Shown: positions 9,392 to 18,421, counted from the first letter of the stretch. The stretch is 64,000 nt of DNA from Methylocapsa palsarum (GCF_900114285.1 NZ_FOSN01000007.1:1-64000); one strand, 5' to 3'. Made by a program: numbers and translations. The notes: generated from the letters alone by a model not told the origin.

Positions 9392-10090
9392 GTGACAACG
9401 CGTCCCTCTCTATATTGCGTCGCGTTGCTATCGCATGATTGGTTCAGCGATTTGCCGCAGCAGGCCCAGGACGACTTCCTGGCGCGTGGGCGACGGCGAG
9501 TCTTAACGCCAGGGCAGCGCCTGTTCTCACGCGGCGACAAGGCCGATGGCATGTTTCGCGTGCTCGAATGCTCCGCTCGCGTCAGCAACGTGTCGCGAAC
9601 CGGTCAGGAAACGGTGCTCGACTATTACGGCCCCGGCGCCTGGTTCGGCGAGGTGTCCGCGATCGACGGACTGCCGCGGGTCCACGACGCTCGCGCGCAC
9701 GAATCAGCGACGGTGCTGCATCTGACGACATCGGATTTGGACGACTTGATGATCCTTCATCCAGTATTGAGCCGCGCCTTGCTGCGACTTCAAGCTCTTC
9801 GCCTGAGGCTTCTGTTGGTCGCCCTTGAAACCTATTCGGCCCAGTCGATGGAGCAAAGATTGGCCAACCGGCTCTTGATGCTCGCCATCTCTTTTGGCGT
9901 GGCGACCACAAAGGGCCTGAAGATCAAGCTCCATCTGCCGCAAGAGACATTGGCGCAACTCATCGGCGCCACACGTCAGGGTGTCAATCAGATCCTGAAG
10001 AAGTGGGAGGCCGAAGGTACGATCGGGCAGCGATATGGGCGTATTTTGTTGCTCGACCAGGCGAGGCTTGAGAAACTGGCGCAAGACTGA
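9392..10090 (+). CDS. Crp/Fnr-family transcription regulator
   Basis: The 232-residue protein has an N-terminal cyclic-nucleotide-binding-like beta roll (LTPGQRLFSRGDKADGMFRV to FGEVSAIDGLPRVHDARA, about residues 35-110), a long dimer helix and a C-terminal winged helix-turn-helix (LPQETLAQLIGATRQGVNQILKKWEAEG). It lacks the N-terminal cysteine cluster of oxygen-sensing Fnr. The start appears to be GTG at 9392, and no good ATG lies nearby. It is divergent from the broken porin gene and convergent with the beta-propeller gene. It may have controlled the porin, but nothing proves it. Confidence 0.88.
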   Translation: MTTRPSLYCVALLSHDWFSDLPQQAQDDFLARGRRRVLTPGQRLFSRGDKADGMFRVLECSARVSNVSRTGQETVLDYYGPGAWFGEVSAIDGLPRVHDARAHESATVLHLTTSDLDDLMILHPVLSRALLRLQALRLRLLLVALETYSAQSMEQRLANRLLMLAISFGVATTKGLKIKLHLPQETLAQLIGATRQGVNQILKKWEAEGTIGQRYGRILLLDQARLEKLAQD

Positions 10091-10107
10091 CGAACTTCAG
10101 AAGTTCG
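10091..10107. repeat. Perfect-arm inverted repeat directly after the Crp/Fnr stop codon
   Basis: CGAACTT and AAGTTCG flank a 3-base centre immediately after the TGA at 10088-10090. It could form a small hairpin ending the transcript, though no T-run follows, or act as a protein-binding site. The rest of the gap to 10319 shows no gene. Confidence 0.4.
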
Positions 10108-10319
10108 GTTGATAGGGCCTTAAGAGCGAATGTGGGCTTATTGACATTTGGCGGCCTTCTCAAACGGCCACCGGCGCTTGCTAACTCAAAGGGTTTCGTG
10201 TCAGCGATAGTCTGTCGCGGAACCGCCTCATTTGGCATGAGCCACGATGTTGACAAATGGCAGTTTTCTGACACGAGCTTCGATCGCATGAATGACTGCG
10301 ATGGGCGCTCTGCGGTCAA

Positions 10320-12398
10320 CTAATGAACGGGACGCGCCGGCCCGATCTGCGGCGCGCGCACGGGCTTGGCGATGCCGTAGAAGACCACCACACCCTGGCC
10401 GCCGCATCGGGTTGAAAGCGCTTCGGGTGGGCTGCTGTAACAACTGTCGATGTCCTGCCAGTTGTTCATCGCCCAGACGTCGCCCGCCGGACTGACGCCG
10501 ATATCGGTCTGCATCTGCAAGCCGCCGCCGACGTAGCCGCCGGGCGGCGAAATCTGATCGCCGGTCTTCATGCCGGGCGGGCAGTGCTCGGTGCGGACGC
10601 CGCAAAGCTCGACGATCGGGCTGCTCGGCATGGCGAAGTTGGAAATCCAGACATTGTCGTTTCCGTCGACCGCCGCAGCCCACGGCCCCGGCAGGCCGCC
10701 GCCGACGAACGGCGAACCCGGAAAGTGTGTGCCGTCTGGCCTCAGCAGGTTCACGCTGCCGCCGCGCCAACCGCCCTTCTGCTGCGACATCGTTCTCGTC
10801 AGGTAGTCAGCGGCCGACGTAACGCCTGCGAGCTTGAAGTGCAGCCCGAAGTCGATCATATGCATCATGCCGAGAAGCCCGTTGCCGAACCGGTCGGTGA
10901 CCCAGACGTTGCCCTGGCTGTCGATGGCGAGCCCGCTGCTGTTGTAGCCGACCTTGAAGTTCTCGGCCTTGCCGGGATCGGACGCCGGAAAGCGGGTGAC
11001 GTGGTCGACGCCGCTGTTCGACACCCAAATCCGGTCCTGCTGATCGACGCCGAGATGAAACGGCGCGCGAAACGACCTGCACGGCTCGGCGCCATCGCCC
11101 TCGCAGACGATTCGGCCCTTGGTCAAATCGCCCTTCGGGAAATAGACCAGTTGGCTCTTCTCGACACCCAAGACCCAAACGTCGCCGCTCGGCGTGACGA
11201 TCACGCCTTGCATCAGCCCGAGACGGCCGCCGAAGGTAATGCCTTCGGGCGGCGTCAGCGGCTTGCCGGTCTTGTCGAAGACCGTAATCGACTTGCTGCC
11301 ATAGCTGGTGAACCAGGCGTTGTCGTTGGCGTCGACCGCGGCGCCGAAGGTGCCTCCCTCCATACCGCCGCCGGCGAAACCCGTGGTGATCGGCGAGAGC
11401 GGGCGACCGTTTGGCGCGAATTTGGTGGCGTGGCCCTGCCAAAGGGCGTCCGACGCCTGCCAGCCAACGGTGAAATTGTCGCCAACCCAAAGATTCCCCT
11501 GGCTATCGAACATCGCTTTGCCGCCCGCGCGATAACCGCCGCCGTCGAATTTGAGCGGCAGCGTCCAGGCGCTCGGCGCCGTATTGAGATAAGGCATGAA
11601 AGGAACCTGGCGCAGGTTCTTGCCAATCGGAACCGGATAGAATGAGTCGAGCAGCGCAAAGACTCGCCCCGGCAGATACCAGGGCGCCTTCGCAATTGCC
11701 TGAGCCGCCGTCAGCGTGTCGACCGGCGCGACGCCCTTTGGCGGCTTTGCCGCCTCGAACAGCATTTCGCAGGCGATGGGCCTGACTTTCGTCGCGCAGC
11801 CTGCGAGCGCGTCCGCCAGCGTCGCGAAATTCGCCATCGTCGGCGTCTGGCCGCTGTTGAGCGGGTCCTGAATGGCGCCGCCCCACCCGCCGGTTTGCAG
11901 ATCGACGAAGTTTGGGACGTTGCCCGCGGCGATGCTGAGACTGAGCGCGGGACCCTTTAGCGCAGCCCCGTCGAGGAACTGCGCGTTGGTCCAGACCGAT
12001 GCGACGGTCGTCATCTCATTGATGGTGAGGTGGGCCGGGGGCGTCCCGCCCAACACCGCCAGAAACGCCAGCGCTGGGTTGTCGCCCGCACTCTTGTTGG
12101 TCGAGGGGACGCCGCCTTTTGCGATCAGATATAGGCTCACGCCCGGTCTAGGCGTCTCGCCAGTGCTGAGCGCAAAACTCCCGTCGTCCGCCGTTTTCGT
12201 TTGCGCCAGTTGTTTGGGCTCGCCGGCATTGCCGGCCCATAACGTCACGGTCGAACCCGCGACCGGCCCACCGCCGGCCTGAACCTGCCCGTCAAAACGA
12301 AGCGCGGCTTCGGCCGGGTTGGCCGCGAAGCCTGCCAAACCAAGGAAGCTCGCGGCCATTGCACGACGCACCGCCCAATTTCCGCTTTTGACCTTCAT
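10320..12398 (-). CDS. Large exported NHL/Vgb-like beta-propeller protein
   Basis: The 692-residue protein starts with a signal peptide (RRAMAASFLGLAGFAANPAEA). An Ig/carboxypeptidase-regulatory-like strand domain follows (about residues 33-95: AGSTVTLWAG, TKTADDGSFALST). The second half has repeated blades with the pattern D-x-N-x-N-V-W-V (DSQGNLWVGD, DANDNAWFTS, TPSGDVWVLG, DQQDRIWVSN, DSQGNVWVTD, DGNDNVWISN, SPAGDVWAMN), typical of NHL or virginiamycin-B-lyase-like propellers. Paired cysteines (CEGDGAEPC; CGVRTEHC) could form disulfides outside the cytoplasm. No catalytic motif is recognisable, so an enzyme, binding or surface role is open. It is convergent with the Crp/Fnr gene and single. 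Confidence 0.85.
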   Translation of the reverse strand: MKVKSGNWAVRRAMAASFLGLAGFAANPAEAALRFDGQVQAGGGPVAGSTVTLWAGNAGEPKQLAQTKTADDGSFALSTGETPRPGVSLYLIAKGGVPSTNKSAGDNPALAFLAVLGGTPPAHLTINEMTTVASVWTNAQFLDGAALKGPALSLSIAAGNVPNFVDLQTGGWGGAIQDPLNSGQTPTMANFATLADALAGCATKVRPIACEMLFEAAKPPKGVAPVDTLTAAQAIAKAPWYLPGRVFALLDSFYPVPIGKNLRQVPFMPYLNTAPSAWTLPLKFDGGGYRAGGKAMFDSQGNLWVGDNFTVGWQASDALWQGHATKFAPNGRPLSPITTGFAGGGMEGGTFGAAVDANDNAWFTSYGSKSITVFDKTGKPLTPPEGITFGGRLGLMQGVIVTPSGDVWVLGVEKSQLVYFPKGDLTKGRIVCEGDGAEPCRSFRAPFHLGVDQQDRIWVSNSGVDHVTRFPASDPGKAENFKVGYNSSGLAIDSQGNVWVTDRFGNGLLGMMHMIDFGLHFKLAGVTSAADYLTRTMSQQKGGWRGGSVNLLRPDGTHFPGSPFVGGGLPGPWAAAVDGNDNVWISNFAMPSSPIVELCGVRTEHCPPGMKTGDQISPPGGYVGGGLQMQTDIGVSPAGDVWAMNNWQDIDSCYSSPPEALSTRCGGQGVVVFYGIAKPVRAPQIGPARPVH

Positions 12399-12778
12399 TG
12401 CTTCCTCCCTAGGGTTTCGCCGATTGAATACAAGAACTCGGGACCGGGCTCAGTGCGAAAATTCAATAATGATCCTCCGCGAATTCGCTTCAAATTTATC
12501 AGCGATTCAAACTGTCCTAAAATAGGGACGAATACCTGCTCACCGCCCCTCATGACCGTCACTGCCTTCACGCCGGATGGCGGCGCCGTTGGACTGAACG
12601 GCTCGCGTGGGCCGAAAGCTGAAACTCAACTGAGCCGCTACCGGGCGAAGACCTATTTCAGGGAAAAGACCTATTTCAGGGAAAAGACCTGCGGCGCATG
12701 CGGCTTCGCCGTTGCAAAACCCCCGCCGTTCTTGCATCACTCTTAAGCTAAGGGTTTGATGCGCGCGAGGAGCTTTGG
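12399..12778. other. 380-bp gap with no supportable gene
   Basis: Upstream region of the beta-propeller gene (minus) and of the DUF1622 gene (plus), so it should hold both promoters. I could not fix either one. A plus-strand open frame at 12453-12746 shows no family resemblance and partly consists of a tandem duplication (12650-12685), so I do not call it. Confidence 0.5.
12650..12685. repeat. 18-bp perfect tandem duplication
   Basis: Two identical 18-bp units beginning GACCTATTTCAGG occur back to back (12650-12667, 12668-12685), followed by the first five bases of a third. The unit is a multiple of three. It looks like a slippage duplication. Confidence 0.85.
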
Positions 12779-13255
12779 ATGTTGCTGGTCAGTGCGCGCG
12801 CCGACGCCCCCGCGCTGAGCGGCGCGTGGGAGAAGGCGCTGTCCTCCATTCCCGCGATCCCGGATCTCGTCACCGCGGGAGGACTGATCCTCGACGTCGC
12901 GGGCGTGTTTGTCATCCTTTTCGGCGCGGTCGCCGCGACCTCGTCCTATCTTTTGAATCGAAGAGACGCCGCCTCGTTCCCGCTCTATCGCAAGAGCCTC
13001 GGCCGGGCGATCCTGCTCGGCCTCGAATTCATGGTCGGCGGCGACATCGTGCGCACCGTTTCGGTCGAGCATCCCAGCATCGACAACGTTCTGGTCCTTG
13101 GCATGATCGTCCTGATCCGGACGATCCTCGGCTGGTCGATGCAGGTCGAGATCGAGGGCCGCTGGCCCTGGCGCGGGTCCGAGATCGCGGCGGACGCCGG
13201 TCGGCCCGCGGATGAGCCTTCCGGCTTTGTCACCGGATCGGATCGGCGGTTCTAG
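12779..13255 (+). CDS. DUF1622-family membrane protein
   Basis: The 158-residue protein has three likely membrane helices: VTAGGLILDVAGVFVILFGA (about 31-50), ILLGLEFMVGGDIVRTV (about 78-95) and VLVLGMIVLIRTILGW (about 104-119). The arrangement and the LGLEF-GGDI-RT core are typical of DUF1622 proteins, whose function is unknown. A good ribosome site (GAGGAG, 8 bases before) supports the ATG at 12779. The stop TAG overlaps the first bases of a small palindromic repeat. It may be cotranscribed with the kinase gene downstream, but 113 bp separate them. Confidence 0.85.
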   Translation: MLLVSARADAPALSGAWEKALSSIPAIPDLVTAGGLILDVAGVFVILFGAVAATSSYLLNRRDAASFPLYRKSLGRAILLGLEFMVGGDIVRTVSVEHPSIDNVLVLGMIVLIRTILGWSMQVEIEGRWPWRGSEIAADAGRPADEPSGFVTGSDRRF

Positions 13256-13298
13256 AGCGTAGTGACGATTTATCGCATGAGCGATCGGAAAGCGCTCT
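13254..13298. repeat. Mini copy (45 bp) of the two-hairpin palindromic repeat
   Basis: It starts AGAGCG and ends AGCGCTCT and keeps ATCGCATGA with GCGATCGGAAAGCGCTCT, the second hairpin of the full-length copies at 44902, 52419 and 59214. The ATTGGATT hairpin is missing. Its first bases are part of the TAG stop of the DUF1622 gene. It looks like an internally deleted or decayed member of the family. Confidence 0.75.
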
Positions 13299-13368
13299 GG
13301 GCAGCCAGAACCGGCCGCCTTCATCCAGACGACAGACATTGGCCGTTGTTTCGTGCTAAAGATGAAAT

Positions 13369-14760
13369 ATGGCGTTCGGCAACCATACCTTGTCAAGGGA
13401 GGGCGCAGTCTCCTATGATAGGGAGCGGCTGGGAGTTTTGCTGAAAAAACTGCCGATCGCCCTCTGCGCGACGCTGCTCAATTCGAGCGTCATGGCCGCC
13501 GTCCTTTGGCCGGTCGCGCCAAAGGCGCAGCTTCTTGCGTGGGTCGTCCTGCAATATCTCCTGAGCGCTGGACGCCTCGCCGTCGCCTCCCTCCGCTTTG
13601 GAAACGCTGCACCCTCGATCCGCTCCGCCAAAGCGTTCGCTTTTTTCGGATCCCTCCTTTCCGGAAGCCTTTGGGGCATAGGCGTCGCTTATTTCCCCCC
13701 GAATCTGCCGCAGTACGAGCTCTTCGCGGCCTTTCTCGTCGCTGGAATGTGCGCCGGAAATATAACGACCAGTTCGAGTTATTTCCCGAGCGCGATCGCT
13801 TTCATCGTCACCGCGGGGATTCCGCTCGCCGTCCGGTTTTTCGCCACGGGAGGAGCGCCGCAGCTCGCCATGAGCGCCCTCACAATTGTTTTTTGTGGGT
13901 TTCTCTCGGTCATCGCCTATGCGGCGAACCGTCAGTTCCGACAATCCCACGATCTGCGGTCGGCTCTCGTTACGCGAAACAGCGAATTGTCAGAGGCGAA
14001 CAAATCCCTCGAAGACGAGATCGCCAGCCACGCCCGGACAGAAACCGCGCTCCGTCATGCGCAAAAGATGGAAGCCATCGGACAGGTCGGATCGAGCCTT
14101 GCGCATGATTTCAACAATATCCTGATGGTCGTCGGAACCATGACCGACGTGCTGAACCGCGAAGATCTCGCCGCGACGGCGAAGCAAAAAGCTCTGTCCA
14201 CGATTCGCGAGAGCGTCAAACAGGGCAAGGCCATCACCCATCAATTGCTTTCGTTCGCACGACAGCAGCCGCTCTATCCAGAGACGGTCGATCTCCAAGA
14301 ACTCATCGCCCGCATCGAGCCGGTCCTCATCGCCACACTCGGCCCCGCGATCAGGCTGGAGACAAGCTGCGCAAAAGACCTGTGGCCGGCGTTCATCGAT
14401 CCTGATCAGTTCGAGCGCGCCCTGATCAATCTCGCCGTCAACGCCCGGGACGCGATGCCCGCGGGCGGCGCGATGCGCATCGGCGCAACGAACGCCGCGC
14501 TCTCAGAAGGCGCCGTCGGGGACAAACAGGACGACGCGGTTGCGGTCGTCGTCTCCGACAACGGCGCCGGAATGACGCCGGAGATTCTCTCCAAGGCGGT
14601 CCAGCCCTTTTTCACCACCAAACCGTCAGGACAGGGGACGGGGCTCGGCCTCAGCCAGGTGTATGGCATGGTCACGCAATCCGGCGGCAAGGTGGAGATC
14701 ACATCTGAAGCCGGGAGCGGCACACTTGTTCGCATGATTCTGCCGAGGGCGAGATCGTGA
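13369..14760 (+). CDS. Orphan membrane-bound sensor histidine kinase
   Basis: The 463-residue protein begins with about six hydrophobic helices (residues 28-190), then a short coiled coil (SELSEANKSLEDEIASHARTE) and a kinase core. The H-box is SSLAHDFNNILM (phosphorylated His about 246). The ATPase boxes follow: N (NLAVNARDAMP), G1 (SDNGAGM), F (PFFTTK) and G2 (GTGLGLSQVYG). This HDFNN-type core is usual in hybrid kinases of alphaproteobacteria, but no receiver domain follows and no response regulator lies beside it. Its partner must be elsewhere. The signal is unknown; the membrane part has no named sensor domain that I recognise. Confidence 0.88.
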   Translation: MAFGNHTLSREGAVSYDRERLGVLLKKLPIALCATLLNSSVMAAVLWPVAPKAQLLAWVVLQYLLSAGRLAVASLRFGNAAPSIRSAKAFAFFGSLLSGSLWGIGVAYFPPNLPQYELFAAFLVAGMCAGNITTSSSYFPSAIAFIVTAGIPLAVRFFATGGAPQLAMSALTIVFCGFLSVIAYAANRQFRQSHDLRSALVTRNSELSEANKSLEDEIASHARTETALRHAQKMEAIGQVGSSLAHDFNNILMVVGTMTDVLNREDLAATAKQKALSTIRESVKQGKAITHQLLSFARQQPLYPETVDLQELIARIEPVLIATLGPAIRLETSCAKDLWPAFIDPDQFERALINLAVNARDAMPAGGAMRIGATNAALSEGAVGDKQDDAVAVVVSDNGAGMTPEILSKAVQPFFTTKPSGQGTGLGLSQVYGMVTQSGGKVEITSEAGSGTLVRMILPRARS

Positions 14761-14813
14761 GGGGTATGTTTGATTGTGTGGCGAACGAACGCGCCTCATG
14801 CTATATTGCGGCA

Positions 14814-14885
14814 ATGAACCGCGATGAAGCCATCAGCCTGTTGAAAGCGCATGAAGCCGATCTGAAGCGATCCGTAGAAATCTAG
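14814..14885 (+). pseudogene. N-terminal remnant of a MNT-type nucleotidyltransferase gene
   Basis: An ATG ORF of 23 codons (MNRDEAISLLKAHEADLKR, then SVEI-stop) resembles the first helix of small nucleotidyltransferases, where the next residues normally lead to the LFGS catalytic motif. Here a TAG follows at 14883 and the catalytic part is absent. Such proteins usually act in toxin-antitoxin pairs with a HEPN partner. I read this as the stub of a lost gene. Confidence 0.45.
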
Positions 14886-14930
14886 ATCTGGCTTTGGTCC
14901 GATCGTCCCCGTTTCCGACAGTTCCTCCCC

Positions 14931-16406
14931 CTACAAAATCTCCTCGTTCCAGCTCCTACCATCCCGCTCCACCAGCGCGATCGCCGCAGCCGGCCCCCAG
15001 GTTCCGGCGAAATAGGGACGCGGCGGCTCGTTCGATTGCCCCCAGGCCTCCTTGATCGGATCGATCCAGCGCCAGGCCGCCTCGACCTCGTCGCGACGCA
15101 TGAACAACGTGGCGTTGCCCCGGATCACATCCATCAACAGCCGCTCATAGGCTTCGGGCGCGTAGATCGCGAAAGCCTCCGCGAAATTCATGTCGAGCGG
15201 CACGTAGCGCAACCGCATGCCGCCGGCTCCCGGCTCCTTCAACATGAGCCACAATTTGATCCCCTCGTCCGGCTGCAACCGGATGACGAGGCGCGTCTTC
15301 GAGATCTTGCCGGATTCCGGGCTGAAGATGGAATGCGGAATTTCGCGGAACGAGACGATGAGTTCCGACACCCGTTGCGGCAGGCGCTTGCCGGTGCGCA
15401 AATAAAATGGCGTTCCGGCCCAGCGCCAATTGTCGATGCAGACCTTCAGCGCGACGAAGGTCTCCGTCATGCTCTCGTCCTTGCCGACATCCTGCGTATA
15501 GCTCGGCGCGACGCCGCCCTCGCTCGCGCCGGAACGGTATTGTCCGCGCACGGTGAGTTTCGCGGCGTTGCTGACGTCGATCGGAGCCAGCGCCTTCAAC
15601 ACTTTCAGCTTCTCGTCGCGCACTGCGTCGGCCTCCATCGAGGCGGGCGGCTCCATCGCAATGAGGCACAACAGCTGCAACAGGTGGTTCTGCACCATAT
15701 CGCGCAGGGCGCCGGCGGTCTCGTAATAGGCGCCGCGCTCCTCGACGCCGATCGATTCGGCGACGGTGATCTCGACATTGTCGATATGCGCCGAATTCCA
15801 CACCGGCTCCAGCAGCGCGTTGGCGAAGCGCAACGCCATCAGGTTCTGCACCGTCTCCTTGCCGAGGTAGTGATCGATGCGGTAGATCTGTTGCTCGGCG
15901 AAGACCGCGCCGAGCGCGTCGTTGATGCGCGCGGCGGACGCGCCGTCACGGCCGATCGGCTTCTCGACGATGATGCGCGATCCCGGCGTCACCATCCCGT
16001 GCGCGGCGAGCTGTTTGGCGATCATGCCGAAAAGATCGGGAGTCGTCGCCAGATAGAACGCCCGCACAGGCGAGGGATCAGCGGAGAGTTTCTTGGCCAG
16101 AAGATCCCAGCCGGTGTCGGCGCCGACGTCGAGCGGGACATAAAAGATGATGTCGAGAAAGCTCTTCAACGCGTCGGTCCGCCCGGCCTCGCTGGAAAAG
16201 CGCTGCAACGCCTCGCAGATCGTCGCGCGATATCCGGCGTCGTCGAGATTTTGCCGCGACGCGCCGATCAGGCGCGACGGAGCCGTGAACTGCCCGTCGA
16301 GAAACCGGCGAAACAGCGCCGGAAACAATTTGCGATGCGCGAGATCGCCGGTTCCGCCGAAAACGACGAGATCGAACGGATCGACCTTGAGGATGCGTGA
16401 GACCAT
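14931..16406 (-). CDS. zwf: Glucose-6-phosphate 1-dehydrogenase
   Basis: The 491-residue enzyme oxidises glucose 6-phosphate to 6-phosphogluconolactone with NAD(P)+, the entry to the oxidative pentose phosphate and Entner-Doudoroff routes. The N-terminal nucleotide fold shows FGGTGDLAHRKLFPAL (about 16-31), with the common GASGDL replaced by GGTGDL. The active-site signature RIDHYLGKE is at about 173-181, followed by the C-terminal substrate domain. Length is standard. The gene is single; the pgl and gnd genes that often accompany it are not here. In methylotrophs it can also serve NADPH supply and dissimilatory cycling. Confidence 0.96.
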   Translation of the reverse strand: MVSRILKVDPFDLVVFGGTGDLAHRKLFPALFRRFLDGQFTAPSRLIGASRQNLDDAGYRATICEALQRFSSEAGRTDALKSFLDIIFYVPLDVGADTGWDLLAKKLSADPSPVRAFYLATTPDLFGMIAKQLAAHGMVTPGSRIIVEKPIGRDGASAARINDALGAVFAEQQIYRIDHYLGKETVQNLMALRFANALLEPVWNSAHIDNVEITVAESIGVEERGAYYETAGALRDMVQNHLLQLLCLIAMEPPASMEADAVRDEKLKVLKALAPIDVSNAAKLTVRGQYRSGASEGGVAPSYTQDVGKDESMTETFVALKVCIDNWRWAGTPFYLRTGKRLPQRVSELIVSFREIPHSIFSPESGKISKTRLVIRLQPDEGIKLWLMLKEPGAGGMRLRYVPLDMNFAEAFAIYAPEAYERLLMDVIRGNATLFMRRDEVEAAWRWIDPIKEAWGQSNEPPRPYFAGTWGPAAAIALVERDGRSWNEEIL

Positions 16407-16593
16407 GGAATGTGTACCTCGGGAAAATGTTCCTCGGCAGCGGATGTCGAAGCGCGGGCGCGCCGCGAACGAATGTCAGCGGGACCGGCTCCTTTTGCAA
16501 GGCGAGCCAGTAGCTTTTGCAAGGAGCGCAAGGAAGGATTAACCCTCAAGGGCGCGATCGCGCGACCCACGGCCCGCCTTGCAGGATTCGCCC

Positions 16594-18090
16594 ATGCCCT
16601 CGCCTACGCCGCTCCGCCGCGAACATTCGCCCCACGCGATCCCGATCTGGTTCGTCACCGCGCAGACGTGGCCGCGCCTGAAGGCCGGGCTCGCCCCCGC
16701 GTCCGTCGCCTTCGCCGAAGGCGCGGGATTCGAGCCGAATCCCGGACGCGTTCAGCTTTTGCCCGATTCGAGCGGAACCATCGCCGGCGTTCTGTTCGGT
16801 CTCGACGGCGAGGACGCGCGCGCCGCCAATCCGTTTCTGCCCGGAGCGCTGGCGACGTCGCTGCCGCCCGGCCTGTACCGTTTCGCCAATGCGCCGCAGG
16901 ATCCCGGCCTCGCGGCGCTGTCCTGGCTCCTGTCGCAATACCGATTCACGCGCTACCGGGCGCAGAACGGTCGACTGCCCGAGCTTTGCGCACCGGACGG
17001 CGTCGACGCCGCGCGGCTGGAGCGGATCGCGGGCGCGGTCGCGCTCGGGCGCGATCTCGTCAACACCCCCGCCAACGACCTTGGCCCCGATGAACTCGAG
17101 GCCGCAGCTCTGACGCTCGCGGCGCGCTTCAAGGCGGACACGGCGGTGATCCGCGGCGACGCTTTGCTCGAGGCGAATTTTCCGCTGATCCACGCCGTCG
17201 GGCGCGCCTCCGACAAGGCGCCGCGCCTCGTCGACTTCCACTGGGGCGATCCCAGCCATCCGAAGGTCACGCTGGTCGGCAAGGGCGTCTGTTTCGATTC
17301 AGGCGGGCTCAACGTCAAGCCCGACGCCGGGATGGCGCTGATGAAGAAGGACATGGGCGGCGCCGCGGCGGCGCTCGCCCTCGCCTCGATGGTGATGGAG
17401 GCGGGCCTTCCCGTGCGCCTGCGGGTGCTGCTGCCGATCGTCGAAAACGCGATCTCGGGCGCCGCCTTCCGGCCGGGCGACGTCTATCCGAGCCGCAAGG
17501 GACTGAGCGTCGAAATCGGCAACACCGACGCGGAAGGGCGGCTCATCCTCGCCGACGCCCTCGCGCTCGCGGATGAGGAGGCGCCGGATCTCCTGTTCGA
17601 CTTCGCGACTCTGACCGGCGCGGCGCGTGTCGCGCTCGGCCCGGATCTGCCGCCGTTCTACACAATGGACGAGGATCTCGCCGCCGACATCGCCAAGTTC
17701 GGCGCCTCGTCCCTCGATCCGGTCTGGCGGTTGCCGCTGTGGCACCCCTACGACAAACTGCTCGACAGCAAGATCGCCGCCGTCAACAACATTTCCGGCG
17801 GACCTTTCGCGGGTTCGATCACGGCCGCGCTGTTCCTGCGGCGCTTCGTCGAGAAGGCGAAAGCCTGGGCGCATTTCGACATTTACGCCTGGGCTCCCGC
17901 CGCCCGGCCGGGGCGCCCGGAAGGCGGCGAAGTGCAGGGCGCGCGGCTGCTGTATGATTTGCTGGAGGCGCGGTTTGGCGCCGGGGCGGCCGGACACGGG
18001 CCCGGCGCGGCGAGGGCCGTCCACCACATTCATGTGACGGTCGAGGAGGCCGACGACGAAGCGGCGGGACTCGAGGACAAGTCGCCCTAA
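16594..18090 (+). CDS. M17-family leucyl aminopeptidase
   Basis: The 498-residue cytosolic enzyme removes N-terminal amino acids from peptides using two metal ions. The C-terminal catalytic half has the lysine and aspartate ligands in VGKGVCFDSGGLNVKP (about 227-243) and the family signature NTDAEGRL (about 310-317). An N-terminal non-catalytic domain precedes it. I chose the ATG at 16594 over a TTG five codons earlier. The sequence is of the PepA/PepB-like group common in alphaproteobacteria; the C-terminal tail after YDLLEARFG is longer than usual and rich in Ala, Gly and acidic residues. It faces away from zwf. Confidence 0.93.
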   Translation: MPSPTPLRREHSPHAIPIWFVTAQTWPRLKAGLAPASVAFAEGAGFEPNPGRVQLLPDSSGTIAGVLFGLDGEDARAANPFLPGALATSLPPGLYRFANAPQDPGLAALSWLLSQYRFTRYRAQNGRLPELCAPDGVDAARLERIAGAVALGRDLVNTPANDLGPDELEAAALTLAARFKADTAVIRGDALLEANFPLIHAVGRASDKAPRLVDFHWGDPSHPKVTLVGKGVCFDSGGLNVKPDAGMALMKKDMGGAAAALALASMVMEAGLPVRLRVLLPIVENAISGAAFRPGDVYPSRKGLSVEIGNTDAEGRLILADALALADEEAPDLLFDFATLTGAARVALGPDLPPFYTMDEDLAADIAKFGASSLDPVWRLPLWHPYDKLLDSKIAAVNNISGGPFAGSITAALFLRRFVEKAKAWAHFDIYAWAPAARPGRPEGGEVQGARLLYDLLEARFGAGAAGHGPGAARAVHHIHVTVEEADDEAAGLEDKSP

Positions 18091-18136
18091 CGGACGACCG
18101 GCCCCGCTCCGGCCGCTTGCGAAAATCTTCGATTCG

Positions 18137-18421
18137 TTATTGGCTGCAATATTCTTTGCATTCGGCCTTGGCGTCGGCGACGCACTTGCCGGAAGCGCCG
18201 CCGCAGCTCGAATCGCAGGCGCTATGATCGGCGCCCTCCGCCTTCGCGCCGCAATCGTGGACGCACGATTGTACGGCCGAGTCGCAATGATAGGAGGAGA
18301 CGCAAGCATTGCAATTGGCGTCGCTCATCGCGCCCGCGCTCGCGACAGTGGTGACGCTTGCCAGCGCCAGACCGAAAAACGCCAGCAAAGAAAAAGATTT
18401 TACGACAGTAATATTACGCAT
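18137..18421 (-). CDS. Small exported ten-cysteine protein, function unknown
   Basis: The 94-residue product has a clear signal peptide (SFSLLAFFGLALASVTTVASA, about residues 9-29). The mature part holds ten cysteines, mostly in short spacings (NCNAC, YHC, SC-x3-DC, AC-x3-SC, GKC, EC-x3-YC). This could fold through several disulfides outside the cytoplasm or bind metal such as copper. The C-x3-C spacings resemble, but do not match, copper storage proteins. I do not recognise a family. It is convergent with the aminopeptidase gene, separated by about 46 bp. Confidence 0.7.
   Translation of the reverse strand: MRNITVVKSFSLLAFFGLALASVTTVASAGAMSDANCNACVSSYHCDSAVQSCVHDCGAKAEGADHSACDSSCGGASGKCVADAKAECKEYCSQ

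Noticed and set aside
12453-12746. 97-codon plus-strand ORF
   Set aside because: No family likeness, part of it is the 18-bp tandem duplication, and no ribosome site is visible.
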